Position numbers and translations under genes: made by a program. From an uncultured Prevotellaceae bacterium (GTDB lineage: Bacteria > Bacteroidota > Bacteroidia > Bacteroidales > Bacteroidaceae), in the NCBI GenBank assembly GCA_902799905.1, contig CADCCB010000033.1, positions 1-64,000 of the forward strand: 64,000 bases of DNA, given 5' to 3'. Positions 17,443 through 25,348 of the stretch are shown here, in pieces (within the stretch, counting starts at the first letter, position 1; each line of letters opens with the position of its first letter). The notes below the pieces were generated by a model. That model did not search any database. It saw only the letters and a program-made list of their open reading frames with translations, and had not been told where the DNA came from.

Positions 17443-17920
17443 TAAGTTGGCAGCAATTAGGGCAGCAAATGACTCAAAATTAGACTTTTGTCGTGTCTTT
17501 AGTATTGAAGACGAATTATATACCAAGCCCTTTAGTTGTTCATGCCAAGGACAATCCTTTCGTGAAATAGCAGAATCGGATCCTCACTATCTAATTAAAG
17601 TAATTGAGAGAGGTTTTTTCCCTACTTATGGCAAAAATCAAAGATTCTATGCAGAAGATCGCAGCAGTTCCCTATATAATGACGAGGAAGGATTGAGGAA
17701 ATTATTAGAGAACTTGAAATGGAAGGGTGTCGCTGAAAAATTTACTTCTTTATTAGAAAAAACTATCAAAAGGATGGAAGAACAGATCGAAGAAGAAAAT
17801 GCACAAATGCAAGCCTATATTGAAAGCCAATGGGAGGAAGAAGAAAGAAGGTATTTCGAGAATGAAGGATATCGGGCTGCTTTCGAAGGAGACCCAGAAG
17901 CAGAATGGAATATTGATTGA
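17443..17920 (+). pseudogene. 3' part of the IS-interrupted gene
   Basis: Frame continues from 14622 after the element. It contains a second exoX-C-like segment (FSCSCQGQSFREIAESDPHY, then LIKVIERGFFPT), an alpha-helical region and a strongly acidic C-terminal coiled coil (MEEQIEEENAQMQAYIESQW). The intact product would have two such domains and 254 residues. A GTG/ATG start inside the element cannot be excluded but would add unrelated residues. Confidence 0.8.
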
Positions 17921-17956
17921 TAAAGCTAATAATAAAAAAGCAGAAGGAAGGAAATC

Positions 17957-17976
17957 AATCACATCATGTGATTTTC
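17957..17976 (+). terminator. Possible terminator after the interrupted gene
   Basis: AATCACAT and ATGTGATT form an 8-bp stem around a single C, too tight a loop for perfect pairing, followed by TTTCTC. Weak. Confidence 0.35.
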
Positions 17977-18010
17977 TCAGTTTGAGATGTCGAAATTGAA
18001 GACTTTTTTG

Positions 18011-18018
18011 TAATTTTG
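18011..18018 (+). promoter_or_regulatory. -7 box for the unknown gene at 18044
   Basis: TAATTTTG, 25 bases before the ATG. Confidence 0.6.
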
Positions 18019-18043
18019 CAGCCTAACTAAATAGTAAAGTATT

Positions 18044-18751
18044 ATGGAAAAAATGATAGAAAGTTTAAGAATAAAGGTCACTAATGTTTCTTATAATGTT
18101 TATGAGTTATGGTCAAAAGACAGTTTTTGGTCTGGAGCTAAATATTTCCTGAGAATACATCAAAGAAATAGTCAAGAGACAGTTGAGAAGCAAATAACAC
18201 AAGACGATTGGAATATAATCAAATATAACATAGAGCTGATAAACAAATTTGTTTTTACAGGTTTGTCACGAAAGATGCTTGATTACATTAGATCAGATGC
18301 GTTTCATAAAATTGCCAAATACTTCACTGGAGCTATTATCAATTCTCAAATTATCGAACCATGGCCTAAGAATTTATCCTTTCAATACGAAAAAGATAAT
18401 TGCAACAGGTCATATGATAGATCTTATTTTTTTGAAGGAACAACCAGGCTTAGTGGAATATCTGCATCAATTTATGGTAGTGATATTTATGTAAAAACTA
18501 TAGAGTACTATACAGGTCAGCAACAAGGAACCGTACATTTTTGTGATGCGAATTTTGTATTAGGACTACAAAAATACTGGGGTCTAATTTTATGGAAGAG
18601 ATACAACAATAGGTATCATGAGAAAGGGATTCGGCCATTTTTTATAGACAATGAATCACCTTCATATATATCAATTCCTGGTTATTCTGGTTTTTCCGCT
18701 CCATCAGACTACCACTGGAAATGGCTGGATGATTATGATTTAATTCATTAA
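18044..18751 (+). CDS. Unknown AT-rich accessory protein
   Basis: 235 residues, soluble, no signal peptide; the family is not recognised. It is rich in aromatic residues (Tyr, Phe, Trp), with segments such as NVYELWSKDSFWSGAKYFL near the start and YSGFSAPSDYHWKWLDDYDL at the end. It has its own -7 box and low-GC codon use like the genes at 11.4-14.6 kb, so it probably came with the same island. Confidence 0.6.
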   Translation: MEKMIESLRIKVTNVSYNVYELWSKDSFWSGAKYFLRIHQRNSQETVEKQITQDDWNIIKYNIELINKFVFTGLSRKMLDYIRSDAFHKIAKYFTGAIINSQIIEPWPKNLSFQYEKDNCNRSYDRSYFFEGTTRLSGISASIYGSDIYVKTIEYYTGQQQGTVHFCDANFVLGLQKYWGLILWKRYNNRYHEKGIRPFFIDNESPSYISIPGYSGFSAPSDYHWKWLDDYDLIH

Positions 18752-19434
18752 TTATTTGGTTAATATGGGCATTCATTCACAGTGAGAGCACATTGCCCAG
18801 TGCAACATAACTCACTCTTAAAACAATTTAGTTATGGTTAAAAAACTTTTTAATCGTGCGTAGATTGAGTGGAAAAGGATGGCTCAATCTACTAAGCACA
18901 AGGTGCAAGACATTATTCTTGCCACATCCTTTGTGTTGAATTTCACGAACCTACAATCCGCCTATCACGATTGGATGTAGCGCCCAGATCTAAGCAACGA
19001 AATTAGATTGGAGTTCAGACTCTTAGGCGCAGCAGAGAAAGTGAGGAAATAGAGCGAAAAAGATGTAGTTATTGTGAAAAGATGAACATCTGAAAAATCG
19101 GTGCTGGTGATTGACGGAATCCCTATATTCGTTGTATAGGAGGAGGCACAAAGATACAAAAGATTTCTGAATCCACGCATCTTTTTTTATGAAAAATCGA
19201 TAAAAAAGCCATTTTTTCTTATTTAAATATATCATATCTTACGGAGACGACGGTAAAGTGATAGAAGCGAACAGCAGAGTATCTCACCCTCATTTCCTCA
19301 CTTTCTACTAATAGGGTACATGCCGAATCCGTGTCATCCGCGCAATACGTGCCCCCCTTGATGTCCTCCCTCTTAGAGGGAGCATTACTCCCCCCAATAA
19401 AGGAACGTCATCTACGCTTCGTTCCGACGGCACT
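18752..19434. other. Non-coding accessory stretch
   Basis: No supported gene is seen in 680 bases. An imperfect hairpin lies at 18897-18938 (CACAAGG..CCTTTGTG with CAAG/CTTG inside). A short stem TCCCTC/GAGGGA lies near 19366-19381. From 19403 begins a 36-base sequence whose inverted copy is at 21154-21189. Confidence 0.5.
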
Positions 19435-19438
19435 TTAC
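19403..19438. repeat. Inverted repeat, left of the DUF4143 ATPase
   Basis: Read on the minus strand it matches 21154-21189 at about 33 of 36 positions (shared core TGCCGTCGGAACGA and CGTAGATGACGTT). Its inner end covers the ATPase stop codon at 19435. Confidence 0.7.
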
Positions 19439-20787
19439 GCTGGTTGGAACTTATATATCACATCTTCCGTCTGCTCGTGCTGCATGAACATCAACATGTA
19501 GATTGGCAAATATGTAACCTTGTCCACTACTTGTAAATTGTCCTGACAGAGCACGATGGCGCGTGGGATGGCGTATTCAGCGTTGGCCATTACATTGCAG
19601 AGGGCACGATGGCGTTCATAGTCCTTACCGGACTTTACCTCAATGGGCAGCACTTCGCCATGCTGTTCTACCACAAAGTCGAGTTCGCCCTGCTTCTTGC
19701 TGTTGAAGTAGAACAGGTCGTGATTCTGTGCAAAGCCGTGGGCATAGAGTTCCTGAGCCACAAGATTCTCGTACACAGCGCCAAAGTTGATATTGGTATC
19801 CTTCTCTAACAATCGCAACTGGATATCACCTCCATACATTGCCGCCAGAAGGCCGACGTCGTTAAGGAAGAACTTGAACAGATTGCGCTGTTTGTTCAGC
19901 AAAAAGGGTAATCTGGGCTCCTCGATATTATAGGTGGGTAGGGCCACGCCAGCATCCTTCAACCATAGGAAGCCACTCTCATAGCGGCTGAAGCGGGCTC
20001 GTTCATTGAGTTCTTTTAGGATAAAGCGCTTGTTCTTGGCGTTGAGTTCAGAGGGTATCAGGTCGTAGATCTCCTCAATCAACAGTTTCTTCTTGGGGTC
20101 GTATTTTGTGATGTCGCGCTTGTAGGTACGGATGATGTCGCGTTGCTCACCCAACACACGCCGCAGGTTGTTCGTGTCTATGTAACGCTGAACGGCAGCA
20201 GGCATTCCGCCCACAATCAGATAGAGGCGCACCAGTTCCATCATGCGCTCGTGGATAAAGCCGTCGACAGGCTTCTGCTGTTCGAAACACTCACGCAAAT
20301 GGGTCTGCACATCGCTGCTGATGCCAACGGCGGTGGCAAACTCCTGCAAGTCGAGTGGGAACATCTCAATCTCAGCCATATAGCCTACAGGCACGCTCCT
20401 AATGTCTTTCAGTTCGACACCCAGCAGCGAACCGCTCATTACATAACGATAACTGCCTTCATCAACCAGGAACTTGATGGCAGTAACAATCTCCTTGCAC
20501 TCTTGCACCTCATCGAAGAATATCAGCGTCCGGCCTGGAATCAGTTGCTTGTGAGTGAAAGCAGACAGGCGCAGCAATATACTCTTGGCATCCTTGGGTT
20601 TACTGAAAAGGGCGACGGCTTCAGGCTGCTCGATGAAGTTGATTTCGACAACCTGCTCAAAACACTCCTTACCAATCTTGCGAATGGCGAAGGTCTTACC
20701 AACCTGACGAGCCCCAGTTACCAGCAGCGCCCGTTTATCATTCTTGAAAAAGTCGCGAATCGACTCATTTGCCTTTCTGTCTATCAT
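19435..20787 (-). CDS. ATP-binding protein, AAA_14 plus DUF4143
   Basis: 450 residues. The N-terminal ATPase domain has Walker A LLVTGARQVGKTFAIR near 19-34 and Walker B LIFFDEVQEC near 88-97. The C-terminal DUF4143 half contains the family signature (AVYENLVAQELYAHG and FYFNSKKQGELDFVVEQHGE, then PIEVKSG), which resembles a nuclease-like fold. This family is expanded in Bacteroidetes and its function is unsettled. Three regularly spaced ATTGGAAAAGTG boxes lie upstream of its promoter. Confidence 0.9.
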   Translation of the reverse strand: MIDRKANESIRDFFKNDKRALLVTGARQVGKTFAIRKIGKECFEQVVEINFIEQPEAVALFSKPKDAKSILLRLSAFTHKQLIPGRTLIFFDEVQECKEIVTAIKFLVDEGSYRYVMSGSLLGVELKDIRSVPVGYMAEIEMFPLDLQEFATAVGISSDVQTHLRECFEQQKPVDGFIHERMMELVRLYLIVGGMPAAVQRYIDTNNLRRVLGEQRDIIRTYKRDITKYDPKKKLLIEEIYDLIPSELNAKNKRFILKELNERARFSRYESGFLWLKDAGVALPTYNIEEPRLPFLLNKQRNLFKFFLNDVGLLAAMYGGDIQLRLLEKDTNINFGAVYENLVAQELYAHGFAQNHDLFYFNSKKQGELDFVVEQHGEVLPIEVKSGKDYERHRALCNVMANAEYAIPRAIVLCQDNLQVVDKVTYLPIYMLMFMQHEQTEDVIYKFQPA

Positions 20788-20811
20788 ACTTTATGATATT
20801 ATTTCTGGCTG

Positions 20812-20819
20812 CAAATATA
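20812..20819 (-). promoter_or_regulatory. -7 box of the DUF4143 ATPase
   Basis: The minus strand reads TATATTTG, 25 bases before the ATG at 20787. Confidence 0.65.
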
Positions 20820-20860
20820 GTAAAAATTACATTATCCAACAAGAAAATGTGAGAAAAATT

Positions 20861-20939
20861 ACACTTTTCCAATGCATTTTCTGTTCAAAATTGACACTTT
20901 TCCAATAATTTTTGTCTTAAAAGTATGCACTTTTCCAAT
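20861..20939 (-). promoter_or_regulatory. Three phased operator-like repeats
   Basis: CACTTTTCCAAT (ATTGGAAAAGTG on the gene strand) occurs at about 20862-20873, 20895-20906 and 20928-20939, 33 bases apart each time, roughly three helical turns. They lie just upstream of the ATPase promoter. Confidence 0.6.
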
Positions 20940-21047
20940 TGTGTTATACTTTAAAGTCAACCTCTTGTCCGAGGCATTCAATATCAGACATCGTTAATGT
21001 CACTCACCCCTCGGAATAGGTTACGGCATTTTTTTCGGCGCCCTTCT

Positions 21048-21111
21048 GAAGCCTCTTCCCCCTCTTATATCTGTCCCCCTACGGGGGACTTAGATATGAG
21101 GGGGAGGCTTC
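21048..21111. repeat. 64-base near-perfect hairpin element
   Basis: GAAGCCTC pairs with GAGGCTTC-like ends, then CCCCCTC with GAGGGGG, TATATCT with AGATAT and CCCCC with GGGGG around the loop TAC. It has no T run, so it looks like a palindromic repeat rather than a terminator. Confidence 0.7.
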
Positions 21112-21149
21112 ATTCGGGAGTAGGGAAACGGGAAAGGAAGCATCGGAAC

Positions 21150-21215
21150 GACCGTAAACTGCCGTCGGAACGACCCGTAGATGACGTTGGAACGACCCGT
21201 AGATGACGTCGGAAC
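21150..21215. repeat. Three tandem 22-bp units
   Basis: Units at 21150-21171, 21172-21193 and 21194-21215; the last two, GACCCGTAGATGACGTyGGAAC, differ at one base. The stretch 21154-21189 is the inverted partner of 19403-19438. Confidence 0.75.
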
Positions 21216-21229
21216 AAGTCGAAAAACAC

Positions 21230-21269
21230 TATCTCTTATTATCTCTCCTTATCTCTTCTTATCTCTCGT
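21230..21269. repeat. Decamer array TATCTCTnnT
   Basis: Four tandem 10-bp units: TATCTCTTAT, TATCTCTCCT, TATCTCTTCT, TATCTCTCGT. Confidence 0.7.
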
Positions 21270-21341
21270 AACTCGTCATGAGTTTTTCGAAATGCAATAT
21301 CTTTGTAAACAAATTAAGAGTTTAGAATTTAGAGTTAAGAG

Positions 21342-21386
21342 TTCTTTCAGTCGCTTCGCTTGGTGAAAGCGAGCAAGCTCGAGCGA
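21342..21386 (-). repeat. CTCGAG dispersed element, copy 2
   Basis: Inverted copy of the elements at 130-178 and 42493-42540. The core on the minus strand reads CTCGAGC..GCTCGCTTTCACC then AAGCGAAGCGACTGAAAGAA. Confidence 0.75.
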
Positions 21387-21426
21387 TCGCCTGGGGCAAT
21401 GAATTAAGATTTAAGAATGGAGAGAA

Positions 21427-21540
21427 CACTATACAGTAAATACAGTAATAATCTAGGAAAAAGTCCCCCGCGTACCGCGCGCACACGGTACGCGCGAAGA
21501 AGTTTTAGGAAATATACTGTATTTTACTGTATAGTGTAAT
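21427..21540. repeat. Long inverted repeat with GC core, element 1
   Basis: Arms ACACTATACAGTA..AATACAGTA and TACTGTATT..TTACTGTATAGTGT (about 22 bp, one bulge) enclose a core hairpin CGCGTACCG/CGGTACGCG. Confidence 0.8.
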
Positions 21541-21637
21541 AGAAAAAAAAAGAAAGACCATGAAAGCAATGGGCAATCGGAACTGGCGATGGTGGCAGGG
21601 ACGTTGTCAAGCGATCTTTGAAATATTGTCACAGTAA

Positions 21638-21755
21638 CAGAGGAACAGATGTAACAGATGTTTTTAGAAAAAACTCTCCCGCGTACCGTATGCGCGCGGT
21701 ACGCGGGAGAATACTTTCTGTTTTTATCTGTTACATGTGTTACCTGTTCCTCCTT
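21638..21755. repeat. Long inverted repeat with the same GC core, element 2
   Basis: The core CTCCCGCGTACCG/CGGTACGCGGGAG is flanked by imperfect arms (GAGGAACAGATGTAACAGATG and its counterpart near 21733-21755). The core is shared with element 1; the outer arms are not. Confidence 0.8.
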
Positions 21756-21789
21756 TGGAGAGAATACTAAAGGAGGAGTAAAGGGGCGT

Positions 21790-22113
21790 TTAATTGTTTG
21801 ACGAGTTGTGGCTGATGACCTTTCCCGGCAGGCGGGTACAATCGACCAGCCCGAAGTCATAACGTCCGAAGAAGCCGACGAAGTCGGTCACGACGACCCC
21901 AGCGGGCTTGTTCTTCATCTCCTCCTTGTCGAGATAGGTTTCTATCCAGGGGATGATCTCACTGGCATTGACGGCATAGTTGATGAGGCCTACGTAGGCC
22001 GACTCATGGTTGAAGTGCCACGTGTTCGGCTTCTGGGGATTGGCGCAGTCCTGGAAACAGGCTTTCAGGGCATCCTTCTTAGGTGGAAGAAATCTGGGCT
22101 GGACCGTTTATTT
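21790..22113 (-). pseudogene. C-terminal remnant, probably of a PI-PLC-type phospholipase
   Basis: About 100 codons open to TAA at 21790 but without any start codon; an in-frame TAA lies just upstream of the homologous part. It reads KDALKACFQDC..NPQKPNTWHF, NHESAYVGLINY and KPAGVVVTDFVGFFGRYDFG. This resembles the end of Bacteroidetes phosphatidylinositol-specific phospholipase C-like proteins (a WHFNH..SAY segment, then GVV..DFVG). The 5' part is missing, cut off right before the promoter of the next gene. Confidence 0.45.
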
Positions 22114-22143
22114 TGAAAAAAATGGAAGTTTGGAATCAATAAG

Positions 22144-22175
22144 TTTGCGATTGCAAAATAAATGTTGTATCTTTG
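22144..22175 (+). promoter_or_regulatory. Promoter of skp copy 3 and murI
   Basis: TTTG (22144-22147) and TATCTTTG (22168-22175) with 20 bases between. This promoter lets the genes after the island be expressed independently of bamA. Confidence 0.7.
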
Positions 22176-22223
22176 CGCACAAATATGCACTTAGAAGAAA
22201 AAACAGAGAGCGATAGAAAGACT

Positions 22224-22760
22224 ATGAAGAGGATTATAGCATTGATTTTTGCCGCCTGTTCGCTGGTGGCATCGGCACAGACAGACAATCAGGTTGCACC
22301 CGTGCAGGGACCAGTCATCATGATAGGCTACCTGAGTTACGACTCGGCTCTGGTCACGATGGACGACTATGCCATCGTGCGGAAGCAGTTGGCCGACCTG
22401 CGCACGGCCTACGAGAAGGAGTTGCAGCGTGTGGAGGACGAGTTCAATGTGAAGTATGAGGCCTTCCTTGAGGGCCAAAAGGACTTCCCCCGCACCATCC
22501 TGCTGAAGCGGCAGACGGAGTTGCAGGAGATGATGCAGCGTAACGTAGAATTCAAGAAGCAGGGACTCGTAGAAATCCAGAATGCTGAGCGTGAGGCTAT
22601 GCTGCCTCTGCGTCAGCGGCTGAACGAGGCCATCGCCCAAGTGGCTGCCGAGCAGCGGCTGGCCCTGGTGGTGAATACCGACAGCAACGCCTGTCCCTTC
22701 ATCGACCCTGCGCTGGGCGTGAATGTGACTGAGGCGGTGATGGTGAAGTTGAACAAGTAA
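22224..22760 (+). CDS. Skp/OmpH-family periplasmic chaperone (copy 3)
   Basis: 178 residues from ATG 22224; earlier in-frame codons overlap the promoter or lack a signal. Signal peptide MKRIIALIFAACSLVASAQ. The mature protein begins with an extra stretch (TDNQVAPVQGPVIM), then IGYLSYDSALVTMDDY, and has a long Glu/Gln/Arg-rich coiled coil followed by the C-terminal segment PFIDPALGVNVTEAVM. It would work with BamA on outer-membrane protein export. murI follows after 14 bases. Confidence 0.85.
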   Translation: MKRIIALIFAACSLVASAQTDNQVAPVQGPVIMIGYLSYDSALVTMDDYAIVRKQLADLRTAYEKELQRVEDEFNVKYEAFLEGQKDFPRTILLKRQTELQEMMQRNVEFKKQGLVEIQNAEREAMLPLRQRLNEAIAQVAAEQRLALVVNTDSNACPFIDPALGVNVTEAVMVKLNK

Positions 22761-22774
22761 AACTGAAAGGGACG

Positions 22775-23599
22775 ATGGGTGGACCTATAGGCATCTTCGA
22801 CAGCGGCTACGGCGGACTGACCATCCTGCATGGCATCCGACAGTTGCTACCCGAGTACGACTACCTCTACTTGGGCGACAATGCCCGTGCGCCCTACGGC
22901 ACACGCTCGTTTGACGTGGTCTATGAGTTTACGCGCCAGGCCGTCACCCACCTGTTCGAGATGGGCTGCCACCTGATCATCCTGGGATGCAACACGGCAT
23001 CGGCCAAGGCCCTGCGAACCATCCAGCAGAACGACCTGCCACGCATCGACCCCCAACGCCGTGTGCTGGGCATCATCCGTCCCACAACCGAGGTTATCGG
23101 ATCGTTGACACAAAGCCGCCACGTGGGTATCTTTGCCACCGAGGGCACTATCAAGAGCGAGTCGTATAATCTGGAAATCCACAAGTTGTTCCCCGATATT
23201 CAGGTCAGCGGTGTGGCCTGTCCGTTCTGGGTCCCTCTGGTTGAATACAATGAGGCCGACTCGCCTGGAGCCGACTATTTCGTGAAGAAGGGCATCGACC
23301 AACTGATGCGTCTCGACCCCCAGATAGACACCGTGATACTGGGCTGTACACACTATCCCCTTTTGTTGCCCAAGATTCACAAATACATACCTCGTGGCAT
23401 TCGTATCGTCTCACAGGGGGAATATGTGGCAGAGGCGTTGAAGAACTATTTCGAGCGTCATCCGGAAATAGAGCAACGCTGCACGAAAGGCGGCAGCGTG
23501 CATTACCTGACCACCGAGAATCCCGAGAAATTCAAGGAGCAGGCACAACTCTTCCTCCACGAACCTGTGGAGGTAGAGAAGGTGACTATAGATAATTGA
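22775..23599 (+). CDS. murI: Glutamate racemase
   Basis: 274 residues. It converts L- to D-glutamate for peptidoglycan. Both catalytic cysteines are visible: LGCNTASAKAL (near residue 73) and LGCTHYPLLLPKIH (near 190). The substrate loop GIFDSGYGGLTIL is at the N-terminus. Its position after skp is conserved in Bacteroidales. Confidence 0.95.
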   Translation: MGGPIGIFDSGYGGLTILHGIRQLLPEYDYLYLGDNARAPYGTRSFDVVYEFTRQAVTHLFEMGCHLIILGCNTASAKALRTIQQNDLPRIDPQRRVLGIIRPTTEVIGSLTQSRHVGIFATEGTIKSESYNLEIHKLFPDIQVSGVACPFWVPLVEYNEADSPGADYFVKKGIDQLMRLDPQIDTVILGCTHYPLLLPKIHKYIPRGIRIVSQGEYVAEALKNYFERHPEIEQRCTKGGSVHYLTTENPEKFKEQAQLFLHEPVEVEKVTIDN

Positions 23600-23602
23600 C
23601 GG

Positions 23603-25348
23603 TTATCCGTTGCGCTGTACCGACTGCATCACGCGCAGGAAATTACCACCCCATATCTTCTGAATATCCTGCTCGCTATAGCGGCGTGCAAGGAGTTGAC
23701 GGGTGAACAATGTCAGTTCGCTGGCATCGGCCAAGCCGCGTATGCCGCCGTCGCCATCGAAATCGGTTCCCAGTCCCACATGGTCGATGCCCATCACCTG
23801 AATGGCATGGTCGAGATGGCGCATGGCATCGAGGATGGTGGCCTCGCCCTCTTTGAGCAGGAAGCCGTGATAGAGGGTGATCTGGCAGACGCCGCCTTTA
23901 CGGGCCAGGGCCCGCATCTGGTCGTCGGTCAGGTTGCGCGGATGGTCGCAGAGTGCACGGGCCGAGGAGTGGCTGCAGACGATGGGCGTCTCAGAGATGT
24001 CGAGGGCATCGTAGAAACTCTTTTCGTGGGCATGGCTCAGGTCCACCATGATGCCCAGACGGTTCATCTCACGGATGACCTTCTCGCCGAAAGCACTCAC
24101 GCCGTTGTGAGTCTGCGAGCCTCTGGCAGAGTCGCAGATATCGTTGTCACCATTGTGACAGAGGGTGATATAGACGATGCCACGCTCATGGAAGTGACGG
24201 ATATTTTGCAGGTTGCCCTCCAGAGCCAGTCCGTTCTCGATGCCGAGCATGATGCTCTTCTTGCCGGCCCGCTTGTTCTGCCACAGTTCATCGGGCGTAC
24301 GGGCCAGGGCGACGGCATCGGCATTCTTCTCAACGATTTGCCCTATCTTGTCGAAGATGAGGTCGGCGTAGGCTTTGGGGCCTGACACATCGAACGACAC
24401 ATTCTGCTGGAAGGTCTCTCCTTGCTTAGGCTGGGGCAGGTAGCACACCATAATGGTGGCATCGAGCCGGCCCTCGGTCATCTTTGGAAGGTCGACGAGT
24501 ATCTTCTCATCGCGTCGCCCGAAATCGACATCCTGTGGGAAGAACATGGGGGTGTCGCAATGGGTGTCGAGTGAGAGGATGCGGTCGTGGAGCCGTTGGG
24601 CCTGACGATAGTTGCGCGCCTGGCCGATGAGCCACTCGAACAGCGGCAACTGGTCTTCACCCATACACTCAGGATGCCATTGCACGCCGAGTATGGGCTT
24701 GCCCTCGCTACTTTCTATGGCCTCGATGATGCCGTCCTTGGCACGTGCGGCAACACGGAAGTGAGCACCAGGGTCGCTCACGGCCTGATGGTGGAATGAG
24801 TTGACGTAGACCTCATCACCGAATATATTATATAAGGTGGAATCTTTTTCGATGGTGACAGAGTGGGTAGGCTCTGAACGCTCGGCATCCTGCGAGTGCT
24901 TGATGGGCGTGTCGATATGCTGTTGCACCTTTCCTCCCAAGGCAACGGACAGGGTCTGTATGCCACGACAAATGCCGAGGATAGGCATCTGACGGTTGGC
25001 TGCCAGTCGGGTGATGAGCAGTTCAGGCAGGTCGCGCTCGGCATTGATGCCTCCCAGTTTGCTGACAGGCTCTTCACCGCAATAGAGCGGGTTGATGTCG
25101 GCTCCGCCACTTAGCAGCAGGGCATCGATACGGTTCAGCGTGGCAAGAATCGTCTCCTCGTCAGCCACGGGGGGGATGATGAGTGGTGTACCGCCCGCAC
25201 GGACAATCTGCTTGTAGTAGCCTTCGCCCAACTTACAGGTTGTATCGCCATAGTTTCCTGTAATGCCTATCACCGGGCGATGGCCCTTGGCGGCAAAGTC
25301 GTGGCTATAGACGGTGGAAAACTGTTCGGAGAGGTCGAATCTGTTCAT
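23603..25348 (-). CDS. Fusion of class I glutamine amidotransferase (peptidase C26) and membrane dipeptidase (M19)
   Basis: 581 residues from ATG 25348. Residues about 20-250 are a PuuD-like gamma-glutamyl hydrolase domain with nucleophile elbow GICRGIQTLSVALGG, and His/Glu in GVQWHPE. Residues about 255-575 are a renal-dipeptidase-type domain: LDTHCDTPMF (metal site), GIENGLAL, DLSHAHEKSF, SHSSARALCDHPRN, and GLGTDFDGDGG. The two activities would remove gamma-glutamyl groups and then split dipeptides. No signal peptide is seen, so it should act in the cytosol. It overlaps the lrp stop by four bases (ATGA). Confidence 0.9.
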   Translation of the reverse strand: MNRFDLSEQFSTVYSHDFAAKGHRPVIGITGNYGDTTCKLGEGYYKQIVRAGGTPLIIPPVADEETILATLNRIDALLLSGGADINPLYCGEEPVSKLGGINAERDLPELLITRLAANRQMPILGICRGIQTLSVALGGKVQQHIDTPIKHSQDAERSEPTHSVTIEKDSTLYNIFGDEVYVNSFHHQAVSDPGAHFRVAARAKDGIIEAIESSEGKPILGVQWHPECMGEDQLPLFEWLIGQARNYRQAQRLHDRILSLDTHCDTPMFFPQDVDFGRRDEKILVDLPKMTEGRLDATIMVCYLPQPKQGETFQQNVSFDVSGPKAYADLIFDKIGQIVEKNADAVALARTPDELWQNKRAGKKSIMLGIENGLALEGNLQNIRHFHERGIVYITLCHNGDNDICDSARGSQTHNGVSAFGEKVIREMNRLGIMVDLSHAHEKSFYDALDISETPIVCSHSSARALCDHPRNLTDDQMRALARKGGVCQITLYHGFLLKEGEATILDAMRHLDHAIQVMGIDHVGLGTDFDGDGGIRGLADASELTLFTRQLLARRYSEQDIQKIWGGNFLRVMQSVQRNG

